In this document: positions 1 to 8,025 of the stretch, piece after piece
Position numbering within the stretch: the stretch's first letter is position 1
How the letters are laid out: every line of letters starts with the position of its first letter
Notes under the pieces: generated by a model
Told to the model about the DNA's origin: nothing
Databases searched by the model: none
What the model saw: the letters and a program-made list of their open reading frames with translations, nothing else
NCBI GenBank assembly: GCA_019415645.1
Contig: DXYV01000009.1
Coordinates: 1-42,984, forward strand
Direction: 5' to 3'
Source: Clostridiales bacterium
GTDB lineage: Bacteria; Bacillota; Clostridia; Oscillospirales; Oscillospiraceae
DNA length: 42,984 nucleotides
Made by a program: the position numbers and the translations under genes

Positions 1-64
1 CGCCGTCCTTGAGCTCCTTGGCGACACGCTTGGCGATAAAGCCCTTGATTTCAGATTTTTCCAT
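1..64 (-). CDS. ctfB: CoA-transferase subunit B, N-terminal fragment
   Basis: Only the first 21 codons are in the window; the gene runs off the left edge. The N-terminus (MEKSEIKGFIAKRVAKEL) matches the start of beta subunits of acetate/butyrate-acetoacetate CoA-transferase (AtoA/CtfB type). Its ATG shares one base with the TAA stop of the upstream alpha-subunit gene (TAATG), which indicates translational coupling and equimolar subunits. By family knowledge the heterodimer moves CoA between acetoacetyl-CoA or butyryl-CoA and acetate or acetoacetate in the cytoplasm. The exact substrate cannot be told from this fragment. Confidence 0.8.
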   Translation of the reverse strand, partial: MEKSEIKGFIAKRVAKELKDG

Positions 65-753
65 TAGTAGAGACCTCCCTCGACCACATAATCCACGAAC
101 ACGCCGGAGGTGCGCACATCCTCGGGCGCGATGTCGCCGATCTCCACGACCTGCTCGGCCTCGGCGATGACGGTGTCGGCGGCGGTAGCCATGACGATGT
201 TGAAGTTGCTGGTGGTGCCCTTGTACCAGACGTTGCCCGCCTTGTCGATCTTATAGCCGGCAATGACGGCGAAGTCGGCGTGCAGGGGGGCCATCAGCAG
301 GTAGTCCCTGCCGTTGATGGTCTGTTTGCCCAGGCAGTAGGGGTTATCCTCCACGATGGTGCCCACGCCGGTGGGGGTGAGCACGCCGCCCAGACCGGCG
401 CCGCCGGCGCGGATCATCTCGGCCATGGAGCCCTGGGGAATGAGCACGACCTCCAGGGTGCCGTCCTGCATGGACTGGGTGGCGACCTCGGGGTTCAGGC
501 CCACGTGGGTGGCGATGAGCTTCTTCACCTGCTTATTGTGGATCAGCTTGGCCACGCCGTAGTAATCCTCGCCCATAGGGCCGCCGGGCATGGAGCCGTC
601 GTTGCAGATCATGGTCAGGTCCTTGACGCCGCTCTTGGACAGGGCGTCGATGAACTTGTGGGCGTTGCCGCAGCCCATGAAGCCGCCGAACATCACGGTG
701 GCGCCATCGGGGATGAGCTTGACCGCCTCTTCGATGGATACGAATTTAGGCAT
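64..753 (-). CDS. ctfA: CoA-transferase subunit A (acetate/acetoacetate type)
   Basis: A 229-residue protein with the features of family I CoA-transferase alpha subunits. It starts MPKFVSIEEAVKLIPDGATV, has the glycine-rich GGFMGCGNAH loop near residues 23-32, and continues with AtoD-like blocks (IPQGSMAEMIRAGGAG, TPTGVGT). The ATG at 753 was chosen over a TTG at 759 because AGGAGG lies 8 nt before the ATG and only 2 nt before the TTG. It lies 72 bp downstream of a thiolase gene and overlaps the beta subunit by one base. The cluster therefore converts two acetyl-CoA to acetoacetyl-CoA and exchanges the CoA, feeding butyrate or acetoacetate metabolism. The precise acceptor acid is inferred only. 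Confidence 0.92.
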   Translation of the reverse strand: MPKFVSIEEAVKLIPDGATVMFGGFMGCGNAHKFIDALSKSGVKDLTMICNDGSMPGGPMGEDYYGVAKLIHNKQVKKLIATHVGLNPEVATQSMQDGTLEVVLIPQGSMAEMIRAGGAGLGGVLTPTGVGTIVEDNPYCLGKQTINGRDYLLMAPLHADFAVIAGYKIDKAGNVWYKGTTSNFNIVMATAADTVIAEAEQVVEIGDIAPEDVRTSGVFVDYVVEGGLY

Positions 754-825
754 GTACAATTCCTCCTAATGTTGATTTGCAGTCTTAGGCAGGGCGCAGC
801 CGCCCCGCCCGGGACGTGAAATGGG

Positions 826-2085
826 TTATACCTTTTCGAAGATCGTGGCGACGCCCATGCCGCCGCCGATGCACAGGGTGGCCAGGCCCTTCTTGGCCTC
901 GGGCCGCTTCTGCATCTCATGCAGCAGGGTGACGATGATACGCGCGCCGGACGCGCCCACGGGGTGGCCGATGGAGATGGCGCCGCCGTTGACGTTGACC
1001 TTGTCCATGTCGAAGTTCAGCTCGCGGGCCACGGCGATGGACTGGGCGGCAAAGGCCTCGTTGGCCTCCACCAGGTCGATGTCGTCGATGGTCACGCCGG
1101 CCTTTTTCATAGCCTGACGGGAGGCGACCACGGGGCCCACACCCATGACTTTGGGATCCACGCCGCCCTGGCCCCAGGAGACCAGCTTGGCCATGGGCTT
1201 CAGGCCATACTTGGTGACAGCCTCGCCGGAGGCCAGGATGATGGCGGCAGCGCCGTCGTTGATGCCGGAGGCGTTGCCGGCAGTAACACGCTGGACATGC
1301 TTCTTGGTGTGCTCGCCCTTCACGCCGGTCAGCTCAAAGGTGTGAATAACCTCTTCATGAATGGACTCGGGGCCCACGGGGAACGCGCCCTTCAGCTTGC
1401 CCAGGGTCTCCATATTGGTGGAAGCGCGGGGGAACTCGTCCACCTTGAACTCCACCATTTCCTTCTTCTTCTTTACCATAACGGGAACGATCTCGTCCTC
1501 AAACCGGCCGGAAGCCTGCGCAGCGGCGGTCTTGGCCTGGGAGGAGGCGGCAAACTCGTCCAGCTCCTCGCGGGTAATGCCCCAGATGTCGCAGACGTTC
1601 TCAGCAGTGGTGCCCATGTGGTAATTGTTATAAGCATCCCACAGGCCGTCCTTTACCATGGTGTCCACCATCTTGTTGTCGAACATACGGGCACCCCAGC
1701 GGGCAGAGGGAATGGCATAGGGGGCAGCGGACATATTCTCGGTACCGCCGCAGACCACCACGTCGGCGTCGTCGGCCAGGATGGCGCGGGCACCCTCGAT
1801 GACGGACTTCATGCCGGAGCCGCACACCATGCCCACGGTGTAAGCGGGGACGGAGAAGGGCAGGCCGGCCTTGATGCCCACCTGGCGGGCCACGTTCTGG
1901 CCCTGAGCGGCGGTGAGGATGCAGCCGAACATCAGCTCATCCACCTGCTCGGGCTTCATGTTGGCGCGCTCCAGCGCGGCTTTTACCACGGTGGCGCCCA
2001 GGTCGGCGGCGGGAGTGTCCTTCAGGGATCCGCCGAAGGAACCCACGGCGGTGCGGCAGCAGGAGACGACATAGATTTCTTTCAT
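826..2085 (-). CDS. thlA: Acetyl-CoA C-acetyltransferase (thiolase)
   Basis: A 419-residue biosynthetic-type thiolase that condenses two acetyl-CoA into acetoacetyl-CoA. Visible are the nucleophile Cys88 in MVCGSGMKSV, the NEAFA block, His374 in GHPVGASGAR and the second Cys405 in LCIGGGMG. The frame is open for 30 codons further upstream, but GGAGG sits just before ATG 2085 and that start gives MKEIYVVSCCRTAVG, the normal thiolase N-terminus. The protein is about 26 residues longer than the usual ~392. The excess sits just before the conserved TAGNASGINDGAA block, where short Clostridial enzymes have only about six residues after AF. It is the first gene of an operon with ctfA and ctfB, behind a promoter at 2147-2175. 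Confidence 0.95.
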   Translation of the reverse strand: MKEIYVVSCCRTAVGSFGGSLKDTPAADLGATVVKAALERANMKPEQVDELMFGCILTAAQGQNVARQVGIKAGLPFSVPAYTVGMVCGSGMKSVIEGARAILADDADVVVCGGTENMSAAPYAIPSARWGARMFDNKMVDTMVKDGLWDAYNNYHMGTTAENVCDIWGITREELDEFAASSQAKTAAAQASGRFEDEIVPVMVKKKKEMVEFKVDEFPRASTNMETLGKLKGAFPVGPESIHEEVIHTFELTGVKGEHTKKHVQRVTAGNASGINDGAAAIILASGEAVTKYGLKPMAKLVSWGQGGVDPKVMGVGPVVASRQAMKKAGVTIDDIDLVEANEAFAAQSIAVARELNFDMDKVNVNGGAISIGHPVGASGARIIVTLLHEMQKRPEAKKGLATLCIGGGMGVATIFEKV

Positions 2086-2146
2086 GTTGAGACCTCCGTT
2101 ATGATACTTGATATTGCACAATTTTAGGCGTGCTTTCTGCGCCCCT

Positions 2147-2175
2147 ATTATATACTTCTTACGTTTGAAATGCAA
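2147..2175 (-). promoter_or_regulatory. Sigma-A promoter of the thiolase/CoA-transferase operon
   Basis: On the minus strand, TTGCAT (2170-2175) and TATAAT (2147-2152) are separated by exactly 17 nt. Transcription would start near 2140, giving a leader of about 55 nt before the thiolase ATG at 2085. Confidence 0.8.
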
Positions 2176-2394
2176 CTGTTTCCGGGCAGTTTTTTAGCCG
2201 GCTAATTTGGTTTTTTTATTCTGCCCAAAAAGTACGGGCGGATTTTGCGCAACTTTCAAAAAAAGGCCCCGAAAGCAGGGCGGAAACGGCGGATTTTTCC
2301 GGGTGCAACCGCTGGTTGTCAAATTGAACGGGGAAATGGGTGGCGCGGCGGTGGGCTTTCTGGTAGGATAGGAGCAGGAAAAGGAGGCAGACAT
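2176..2394. other. Intergenic region between divergent thiolase and HTH genes
   Basis: About 220 bp, T-rich near 2205-2220 and purine-rich near 2260. It separates the minus-strand thiolase promoter from the plus-strand HTH gene. I see no convincing -35/-10 pair for the HTH gene; a TAGGAT near 2364 lacks a matching -35. No repeat or RNA motif was recognised. Confidence 0.4.
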
Positions 2395-3198
2395 ATGCTG
2401 CAAGATCGATTATACCGGCTGCGCCGGGAGCGGGGCCTGTCCCAGGAGGAACTGGCCGCCCAGCTGGGCGTCAGCCGTCAGGCGGTGCAGAAATGGGAGT
2501 CCGGCGTGTCCCAGCCCTCGCTGGAGAAGCTCACCGCCCTTGCCCGCTATTTTGACGTGACGCTGGACTGGCTGGTGACCGGCCAGGAGCCGTCGTCCGG
2601 GGAACCGGCCGATTCCCCGGAGGCCGCCACGGTGATCCACCACTATCATACGGTTCCCGCGCCGTGGGGGTGGCGGTATGAGTACAAGAGCAGGCTCACC
2701 CTGTGGGGCCTGCCCCTGGTCCACGTGAATGTAGGCTATGGCGGCCGCCTGTGCCGGGCAAGGGGCGTGATCGCTGTGGGCAACGCGGCGGTGGGCGTGG
2801 TGGCCGTAGGCGGTTTTGCCCTGGGCCTGCTGTCGGCGGGGGGACTCTCCGCCGGATTGCTGGCGCTGGGGGGACTGTCGCTGGGCCTGCTCTCCCTGGG
2901 CGGCGTGGCCGTGGGAGGAATCGCCCTTGGGGGCGTTGCTTTGGGCGGTCTGTTTGCGCTGGGCGGCGCGGCCATCGGGGATTACGCCGTGGGCGGTGCA
3001 GCCATGGGCGGCAAGCTGGCCATCGGCGGCGCGGCGTCAGGCGCGGTAGCCGTCGGACAGGCGGCAGAGGGCGCCCAGGCCTTTTTGACCGACGGGACGG
3101 CCGACCCGGCGGCTGTGGAGGCCGCTGTGCGCGCGGCCTGTCAGAATCTGCCCGGCTGGGCGGCCGAGCTGCTGGTCCGAATGGCCCTGAGCGCGTAA
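2395..3198 (+). CDS. XRE-type HTH protein with glycine-rich pentad-repeat C-terminus
   Basis: A 267-residue protein. Residues 1-65 form a Cro/C1-type helix-turn-helix (RRERGLSQEELAAQLGVSRQAVQKWESG, given here in part: the core is QEELAAQLGVSRQAVQ). A linker with an HHYH stretch follows. Residues ~128-222 are almost entirely five-residue units of the form small-(L/V)-G-G-hydrophobic, such as ALGGL, SLGLL, AVGGI and ALGGV. The last ~40 residues look like a short helical tail. The ATG at 2395 was chosen because AAGGAGG lies 7 nt upstream; the frame is open for 50 further codons. The pentad period resembles a degenerate pentapeptide-repeat beta-helix, but a glycine-zipper membrane segment is also possible. 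DNA binding follows from the family; the role of the repeat domain is unknown. The gene converges with the ABC operon at a shared terminator. Confidence 0.85.
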   Translation: MLQDRLYRLRRERGLSQEELAAQLGVSRQAVQKWESGVSQPSLEKLTALARYFDVTLDWLVTGQEPSSGEPADSPEAATVIHHYHTVPAPWGWRYEYKSRLTLWGLPLVHVNVGYGGRLCRARGVIAVGNAAVGVVAVGGFALGLLSAGGLSAGLLALGGLSLGLLSLGGVAVGGIALGGVALGGLFALGGAAIGDYAVGGAAMGGKLAIGGAASGAVAVGQAAEGAQAFLTDGTADPAAVEAAVRAACQNLPGWAAELLVRMALSA

Positions 3199-3200
3199 GA

Positions 3201-3242
3201 AAACCCGGTCCCATCCCGGAAACACGGGATGGGACCGGGTTT
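3201..3242. terminator. Bidirectional intrinsic terminator
   Basis: A perfect 18-bp stem (3201-3218 with 3225-3242, 6-nt loop) lies between the converging stops at 3198 (plus) and 3252 (minus). It is T-rich on both exits (TTTGGTTTG on plus, TTTTCTTA on minus), so it can serve both genes. Confidence 0.9.
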
Positions 3243-3251
3243 GGTTTGTCC

Positions 3252-5318
3252 TCAGGCCGCGGGGGACGCGGAGGGGACGGAGGCGTCCGGGTCCTGATAG
3301 ACCACGTGGCCGTTGTTGTCGGTCAGGCGCAGGCCGGTGGAGAAGAAGCCGGACTCCTTCAGGGCCAGAATGGTGTCGGTGGCGTTAGGAGTGAGGGTGA
3401 TGGTCACAGAGGTGGTATAGGTGTACGTGCCGCCGGCATCCTCCCGCTGGATATCATAGGTCAGCGTCAGGTCCGCCAGGCAGGTGTTGGCGTTGCGCTC
3501 CTCACTGTCAGCGAACAGGTAGCGCATGCCCAGATTTCCGGCCTCCAGGTCGGAGAGCACCGCCTGCCGGATGGCCTCCAGCTGGTCGGCGGTGTCCAGC
3601 CGGGTAGGGAGGGACAGCAACTGATAGGAGTCCTGGCTTGAGTCAGACCACTGGGCGTTTTCATTCGTGATGGTAGCCAAAATTACGAGGACGGAATTAC
3701 CGCTCTCAGACAGCAGCGGGCTGACCTGGATGCTGACCAGCTGGGCATCCGACCATGCCTCCACCTCGTAGCTGGCGCGGCGGGCGGCGGCGTCGTTGAT
3801 GAGCGCGTTGGCGGCATAGGTCAGGGAACCGGGCAGATCCAGGTCCGACGCATAGAAGGGCAGATCGCAGCTGTAACTGCGGTCCATATGGCTGCCGTCG
3901 GCCAGGGTATAGGTGACACGGAAGTAGTAGGCTACCGTCTGAGAGGACTCGTCGAGGGAGTAGTTTGAGGACGAGTCGCCGCGCTCCAGTTCCTCCTTGT
4001 GGTCCACGATGGCCTGGTGGAGGGCCACGGTCTTGGCGATCAGATCGGGGTCGGTCTGGTCATGCAGGTTCAGATAGCTGGCGGTGTCGTAGGGTGCGGA
4101 GTCCAGGCCGCGGACGTCCACCGCGACCACATCCGCCGCGTCAGGCACCCGGTCCTCGATGCCCAGCAGGTCGAACTGCATACAGCCGGAAAAGACCAGC
4201 AGCACCGCCAGGGTGGCTACACACCCCTTCCAGCTCCGGGCGAACACCCGGAAGGATTTGCGCAGGAGCATCTCGGCGGCGAAATAGCCCACCACGCCCC
4301 AGAACAGCAGGCAGCACAGGAAGGCGACGGAGCCCTCCAGATTCAGCAGGGCGAACACGGCGCAGCCGCCGGCCAGGGCGGCGCAGAAGGCCACCGAGTA
4401 CTTGAACACCGGCCGCAGCCAGCGCACCGCCACCACGTCGCCGGCAGTCTCCAACTGACGGCGGCGGTAGAGCAGCAGCGCCAGCGCCGCCAGGACCAGA
4501 CCCACAGCGGCGTAGATCCAGAGCAGGGAGACCCCCTGGAGGATGGGCCGGTTACCGCCGGCTTCCATGATAGTTCTGCCGTCGATGGTGGTCCTTACGG
4601 GCCAGGTATAGCCAAAGTCCCGGAGCAGCGCCGCCACAGGGGTGAGATAGAAGATCGCCTCCGCATTGGACAGCCAGCCGTTAAAGCCGAACAGGAAGTT
4701 GGTCATCATCCAGTCCAGCAGCACCGCCACGCCGGCGACCAGACCATTGAAAATGGCATAGAAAGCGGGCAGAGCCAGCAGATGGCCGGTGAGGAAGGCG
4801 CACAGGGTGGCGAAGCAGAAGAAAAACAGGCACAGCAGGGTCTGGCAGCCGAAGCAGACCGCCAGGGCCTGTACGTCCACCGCCCCGGCGATCAGCTCGG
4901 CGGGCAGGGTAACCAGGAACACGATCAGGTGGGGAAGCACGAAAAAGGTCACGCCGGAGAGGAAATTGGTCAGGAACAGCCCCTCCCGCCGGACGGGCAG
5001 GGCGTGAATCAGATTGACCGCGCGGTGGTTGTAGAGATAGGACCAAACGGCCATGGCCACCAGCACGCCGTAGACCACGGCCATGGCCAGACCAAAGCCG
5101 CTTGCCATGCGGGTGACGGGGCTCTGAATGGCCCAATCGGAGACCCAGCTGGCTGCGTCAAAGCCTATGTCCCAGGCGGACCGCTGGGTCAGCTCCCCCA
5201 GCAGGGAGACGGGCAGGACCAACAGCCAGGCCAGGGTATAGAGGGCCCAGAGGGGCCAGAAGCGGGCCAGATTCTTTTTGTAGAGGGTCACATTAAAGCA
5301 GGATGTCACGGACCGCAT
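3252..5318 (-). CDS. ABC-2 type transporter permease with extracytoplasmic domain
   Basis: A 688-residue membrane protein. Hydrophobic segments near residues 20-40, 70-90, 115-210 and 250-275 are followed by a second cluster near 305-375. A large soluble C-terminal part (~380-688) is rich in Ser, Thr and Asp and has no obvious membrane span. This layout fits ABC permeases of YtrA-regulated modules that carry an extra domain. The ATG at 5318 was chosen because GGGAGG lies 8 nt upstream; a GTG at 5327 would overlap that site. It overlaps the ATPase gene by 26 nt, so translation is probably coupled. Substrate is unknown; such modules often respond to cell-envelope antibiotics, which is inference here. 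Confidence 0.85.
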   Translation of the reverse strand: MRSVTSCFNVTLYKKNLARFWPLWALYTLAWLLVLPVSLLGELTQRSAWDIGFDAASWVSDWAIQSPVTRMASGFGLAMAVVYGVLVAMAVWSYLYNHRAVNLIHALPVRREGLFLTNFLSGVTFFVLPHLIVFLVTLPAELIAGAVDVQALAVCFGCQTLLCLFFFCFATLCAFLTGHLLALPAFYAIFNGLVAGVAVLLDWMMTNFLFGFNGWLSNAEAIFYLTPVAALLRDFGYTWPVRTTIDGRTIMEAGGNRPILQGVSLLWIYAAVGLVLAALALLLYRRRQLETAGDVVAVRWLRPVFKYSVAFCAALAGGCAVFALLNLEGSVAFLCCLLFWGVVGYFAAEMLLRKSFRVFARSWKGCVATLAVLLVFSGCMQFDLLGIEDRVPDAADVVAVDVRGLDSAPYDTASYLNLHDQTDPDLIAKTVALHQAIVDHKEELERGDSSSNYSLDESSQTVAYYFRVTYTLADGSHMDRSYSCDLPFYASDLDLPGSLTYAANALINDAAARRASYEVEAWSDAQLVSIQVSPLLSESGNSVLVILATITNENAQWSDSSQDSYQLLSLPTRLDTADQLEAIRQAVLSDLEAGNLGMRYLFADSEERNANTCLADLTLTYDIQREDAGGTYTYTTSVTITLTPNATDTILALKESGFFSTGLRLTDNNGHVVYQDPDASVPSASPAA

Positions 5319-6195
5319 AGTCCTCACCTCCCAATTCGTAGATGAAAATTTCCTCCAGGGTCAGGGGCAGGGCCTCCAGCAGCAGGGGGTTGAGGGTGGC
5401 AAACTGATTGACCACCTCGTCGGAGCGGCCCCGGACGATGTAGGTGAAGATGCGTCCCAGCCGGGACGTGTGGAGAATGTCCAGCCCCTGGGGCAGGGTG
5501 GGCTCGTCGGGCAGCGGAAAGGCCACCTGGATCTTGACGATGCCGCTCTGGAGCTCGGACAGGGAGCGCTCCAGCAGCACCTTGCCGTGGGACAGGATGC
5601 CCACGTGATCGCACACGTCCTCCAGCTCCCGCAGGTTGTGGGAGGACACCACCACCGTGGTGCCGCACTCGGACACGTCGTTCATCAGCAGGGACCAGAC
5701 CTGGCGGCGCATGACCGGGTCCAGGCCGTCCACCGGCTCGTCCAGCAGCAGGTAGTCCGGCCGGCAGCACAGGGCCAGCCAGAAGGCGGACTGCTTCTGC
5801 ATCCCCTTGGACAGGCGGCGGATGGGGGCCTTTTCATCCACGGCGGGGAAGGCCTCCCGCAGCGTCTCATAGCGCTGGGCGTCGAATTTGGGATAGATGC
5901 CCCGGTAAAAGCGCATCATATCCCGGGTGGAGGCCGACGTAAAGTAGTACAGGTCGTCGGGGATGGAGCAGACCCGGGCCTTGACGTCCGGGTGCTCGTA
6001 AACCGGCGCGCCGTCCACGGTCACGGCGCCCGCGTCGGGGCGGTATACGCCGCACAGGTGGCGCAGAACGGTGGATTTGCCCGCGCCGTTGGGCCCCACC
6101 AGACCGTAAATAGAGCCGGTGGGCACCGTCATGGTCAGATCGTCCAGAGCGTGAAAGCCGTCGAAGGACTTGACCAGATGTTTGACTTCAATCAT
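5293..6195 (-). CDS. ABC transporter ATP-binding protein
   Basis: A 300-residue ATPase with Walker A GPNGAGKS (residues 34-41), a signature loop written LSKGMQKQ, Walker B LLLDEPVDGLDP and an H-loop SSHNLRELE. The modified signature is typical of BcrA/YtrB-like ATPases. The last ~90 residues are an accessory domain. The start MIEVKHLV at 6195 follows a GGAGG 10 nt upstream; the 14 extra upstream codons of the open frame lack a site. It lies 20 nt after the GntR regulator and overlaps the permease, so the three genes form one operon. Confidence 0.93.
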   Translation of the reverse strand: MIEVKHLVKSFDGFHALDDLTMTVPTGSIYGLVGPNGAGKSTVLRHLCGVYRPDAGAVTVDGAPVYEHPDVKARVCSIPDDLYYFTSASTRDMMRFYRGIYPKFDAQRYETLREAFPAVDEKAPIRRLSKGMQKQSAFWLALCCRPDYLLLDEPVDGLDPVMRRQVWSLLMNDVSECGTTVVVSSHNLRELEDVCDHVGILSHGKVLLERSLSELQSGIVKIQVAFPLPDEPTLPQGLDILHTSRLGRIFTYIVRGRSDEVVNQFATLNPLLLEALPLTLEEIFIYELGGEDYAVRDILL

Positions 6196-6215
6196 AATGT
6201 GAACGCCTCCTCTTC

Positions 6216-6566
6216 TCAGCCTGCCAGCCGGGCGCACAGTTCGTCGTTGGTGACGCCCAGAAACCGCAGCTCCTGGACCAGCTCGTCAAACTGGCACAGC
6301 AGCTTGTTTCTGCGCTCGGCGCGTACCTCGTCCTGGGGCGCGGCAAAGGTGCCCCGGCCGGATACCGTGTAGACGTAGCCCTCGCGCTCCAGCGCCTCAT
6401 AGGCCCGCTGGATGGTGTTGGGATTGATGGCCAGGGAGCTGGCCAGGCTGCGCACCGAGGGCAGCTTGTCGTCCGGCGCGATGGCGCCGGTGATGACCAG
6501 CTTGCGCAGTTCATCCTTCACCTGCTCGTAAATGGGGCGGGAGTCCCGGTAGTTCAGATTGAGCAT
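6216..6566 (-). CDS. GntR-family (YtrA subfamily) transcriptional repressor
   Basis: A 116-residue protein with an N-terminal winged helix: PIYEQVKDELRKLVITGAI, then LPSVRSLASSLAINPNTIQR, then GYVYTVSGRGTF at residues ~65-76. Only a short C-terminal helical tail follows and there is no effector domain, which defines the YtrA type. By family knowledge these dimeric repressors control their own ABC transporter operon. A GGAGG site precedes ATG 6566. A 25-bp palindrome lies directly downstream of its promoter and is the likely operator. Confidence 0.93.
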   Translation of the reverse strand: MLNLNYRDSRPIYEQVKDELRKLVITGAIAPDDKLPSVRSLASSLAINPNTIQRAYEALEREGYVYTVSGRGTFAAPQDEVRAERRNKLLCQFDELVQELRFLGVTNDELCARLAG

Positions 6567-6593
6567 GGTGGCCCTCCTTCCGGTGGTGTATTG

Positions 6594-6618
6594 AGTGTAT
6601 TAAGTGATCTAGTACACT
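6594..6618. promoter_or_regulatory. Probable GntR/YtrA operator
   Basis: An inverted repeat of the form AGTGTAnTA-n7-TAnTACACT lies immediately downstream of the -10 element of the GntR promoter, over the predicted start site. Its position and symmetry fit autorepression by the dimeric GntR protein. The assignment is by inference. Confidence 0.7.
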
Positions 6619-6619
6619 T

Positions 6620-6648
6620 ATTATAGAAGGGGCCCGTTGAAATGTCAA
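6620..6648 (-). promoter_or_regulatory. Consensus promoter of the GntR-ABC operon
   Basis: On the minus strand, TTGACA (6643-6648) and TATAAT (6620-6625) are both exact consensus, with 17 nt between them. Such a strong promoter next to an operator suggests tight repression and strong induction. Confidence 0.9.
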
Positions 6649-6693
6649 GCAGAACTTTGACAGAAGAAAAAAATGAAATTTCGGTTAAGGCCC

Positions 6694-6722
6694 GTGACAA
6701 GGCGGGCACACTTTGCTATAAT
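6694..6722 (+). promoter_or_regulatory. Promoter of the HD-domain gene
   Basis: GTGACA (6694-6699) and TATAAT (6717-6722) are spaced by 17 nt on the plus strand, about 64 nt before the chosen ATG. The promoter position rules out the far-upstream start of the longer open frame. Confidence 0.8.
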
Positions 6723-6785
6723 AGACAACAAGGCAACCTGCCGGAAAAGAATACTGGAACATTGAGTAAGGAGATCGAACGGCCC

Positions 6786-7316
6786 ATGTCTATGCGCAAG
6801 ACCCGGAAACACCGCGTCAACCAGTCCTCCTATTTCGCGTGCGTGGAGGACCTAATCACCTCGGAGCAGGTGGAATCCATGAAGCAGTGGCGCCACCATT
6901 TCTCCGTCACCACCTATGACCACTCGCTGTTTGTATCCTATGTGGCCTTCCGTCTGGCCCGCCGGCTGGGCCGGGATTACCGGATGGCGGCCCGTATGGG
7001 ACTGCTGCACGACCTGTATCTGTACGACAGCCACGACAAGTCCGCCCATCCGGGCAACCAGTGCTTCGACCACCCGGTGGCCGCGGCCCGCAACGCCGCC
7101 CAGTTGGTGGAGCTGTCCGCCAAGGAGGAGAACATCATCCTCTCCCACATGTGGCCTCTGGCCAAGACCATGCCCCGCTCCGCTGAGGCTTTGATCGTCA
7201 ATGCGGCGGATAAATTCTGCGCGACGCTGGAGGTGAGCTACGTCTCCCGCATGGAGCGCGTCCAGCGCTGGATTCCCAGGATAGTGGGCCCCGAGCTGGC
7301 TTGGAACGCCGGCTGA
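6786..7316 (+). CDS. HD-domain phosphohydrolase-like protein
   Basis: A 176-residue protein with an HD metal-binding pattern: His46 in YDHSLFVSYVAFRLA, His75-Asp76 in GLLHDLYLYD, and a later HPVAAARNA / DKFCATLEV stretch matching the family's downstream ligands. HD proteins hydrolyse phosphate esters of nucleotides or related substrates; the substrate cannot be told. The ATG at 6786 is the first start after the promoter, with AAGGAG 12 nt upstream (slightly long); ATG 6792 is an alternative. It is a single-gene unit with its own promoter and terminator. Confidence 0.85.
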   Translation: MSMRKTRKHRVNQSSYFACVEDLITSEQVESMKQWRHHFSVTTYDHSLFVSYVAFRLARRLGRDYRMAARMGLLHDLYLYDSHDKSAHPGNQCFDHPVAAARNAAQLVELSAKEENIILSHMWPLAKTMPRSAEALIVNAADKFCATLEVSYVSRMERVQRWIPRIVGPELAWNAG

Positions 7317-7329
7317 CCGCACCGCACCC

Positions 7330-7378
7330 GCCCCGTTTCCCCGATGGAACTTCCGCCGGGGAAGCGGGGCTTTGTTTT
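7330..7378 (+). terminator. Intrinsic terminator after the HD-domain gene
   Basis: A 13-bp stem (7330-7342 with 7358-7370, one G-T pair) is followed by TTTGTTTTG. It lies between the stop at 7316 and the converging recombinase stop at 7393. Confidence 0.85.
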
Positions 7379-7392
7379 GTCCCGGCGCGCCC

Positions 7393-8025
7393 TCAGCGGC
7401 GGGGCGGCTCCTGCGGTGCGGCTCGGATTCGCCGGTGCCGGCGCAGGCGGCGGTAAAAGGTGGCCTCGCTCAGTCCGGTGCGGCGCAGGGCCTCCTCAAA
7501 GGGAATACATTTGGTCTCCCAGGCGGCGACCACGGAGGAGAAATTGTCCGGCGTGGGCAGCTCCGGGCGGCCGAACACCACGCCCCGGGCCTTGGCCGCC
7601 GCGATGCCCTCCTCCTGCCGCTTGCGGATGTTCTCCCGTTCGTTCTGGGCCACAAAGGAGAGAAATTGCAGCACCAGGTCCGCGATGAAGGTGCCCATCA
7701 GGTCCCTGCCCTGCCGGGTGTCCAGCAGGGGCATGTCGATGACGCAGATGTCCGCGCCGATCTCCTTGGTGAGCACCCGCCACTGATTTTGAATCTCCTC
7801 GTAATTGCGTCCCAGCCGGTCGATGCTCAGGACGTACAGCAGGTCGCCCGGCCGCAGCCGCTTGACCAGCCGCTGGTACTGGGGACGCCGGAAATCCTTC
7901 CCCGACTGCTTATCCAGAAAAACATGTCCCTCGGGCACGCCGCGCTCCCGCAGGGCGATTCGCTGCCGGGCCTCGTTCTGGTCGGTGCTGGAGACCCGGA
8001 TGTACCCATAGCTCTGACCGCTCAT
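7393..8025 (-). CDS. Small serine recombinase (resolvase/invertase family)
   Basis: A 210-residue protein with a resolvase catalytic domain: YGYIRVSSTDQ with catalytic Ser12, then LSIDRLGRN (Arg70, Arg73), and the long E-helix region QNERENIRKRQEEGIAAAK. A Hin-like C-terminal helix-turn-helix follows (EEALRRTGLSEATFYRRLRR). The length is normal for DNA invertases and resolvases. By family it cuts both DNA strands through a Ser-DNA link and promotes inversion or deletion between short sites. ATG 8025 overlaps the stop of a 26-codon ORF (ATGA), so translation is probably coupled. No obvious pair of inverted crossover sites was seen; the nearest repeats are the direct repeats at 8358 and 8625. 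Confidence 0.92.
   Translation of the reverse strand: MSGQSYGYIRVSSTDQNEARQRIALRERGVPEGHVFLDKQSGKDFRRPQYQRLVKRLRPGDLLYVLSIDRLGRNYEEIQNQWRVLTKEIGADICVIDMPLLDTRQGRDLMGTFIADLVLQFLSFVAQNERENIRKRQEEGIAAAKARGVVFGRPELPTPDNFSSVVAAWETKCIPFEEALRRTGLSEATFYRRLRRHRRIRAAPQEPPRR

Noticed and set aside
919..2127. Long plus-strand open frame (402 codons) opposite the thiolase gene
   Set aside because: Composition is dominated by Gly, His, Ala and Asp, typical of the antisense of a GC-rich gene; no domain or ribosome site; thiolase on the other strand is certain.
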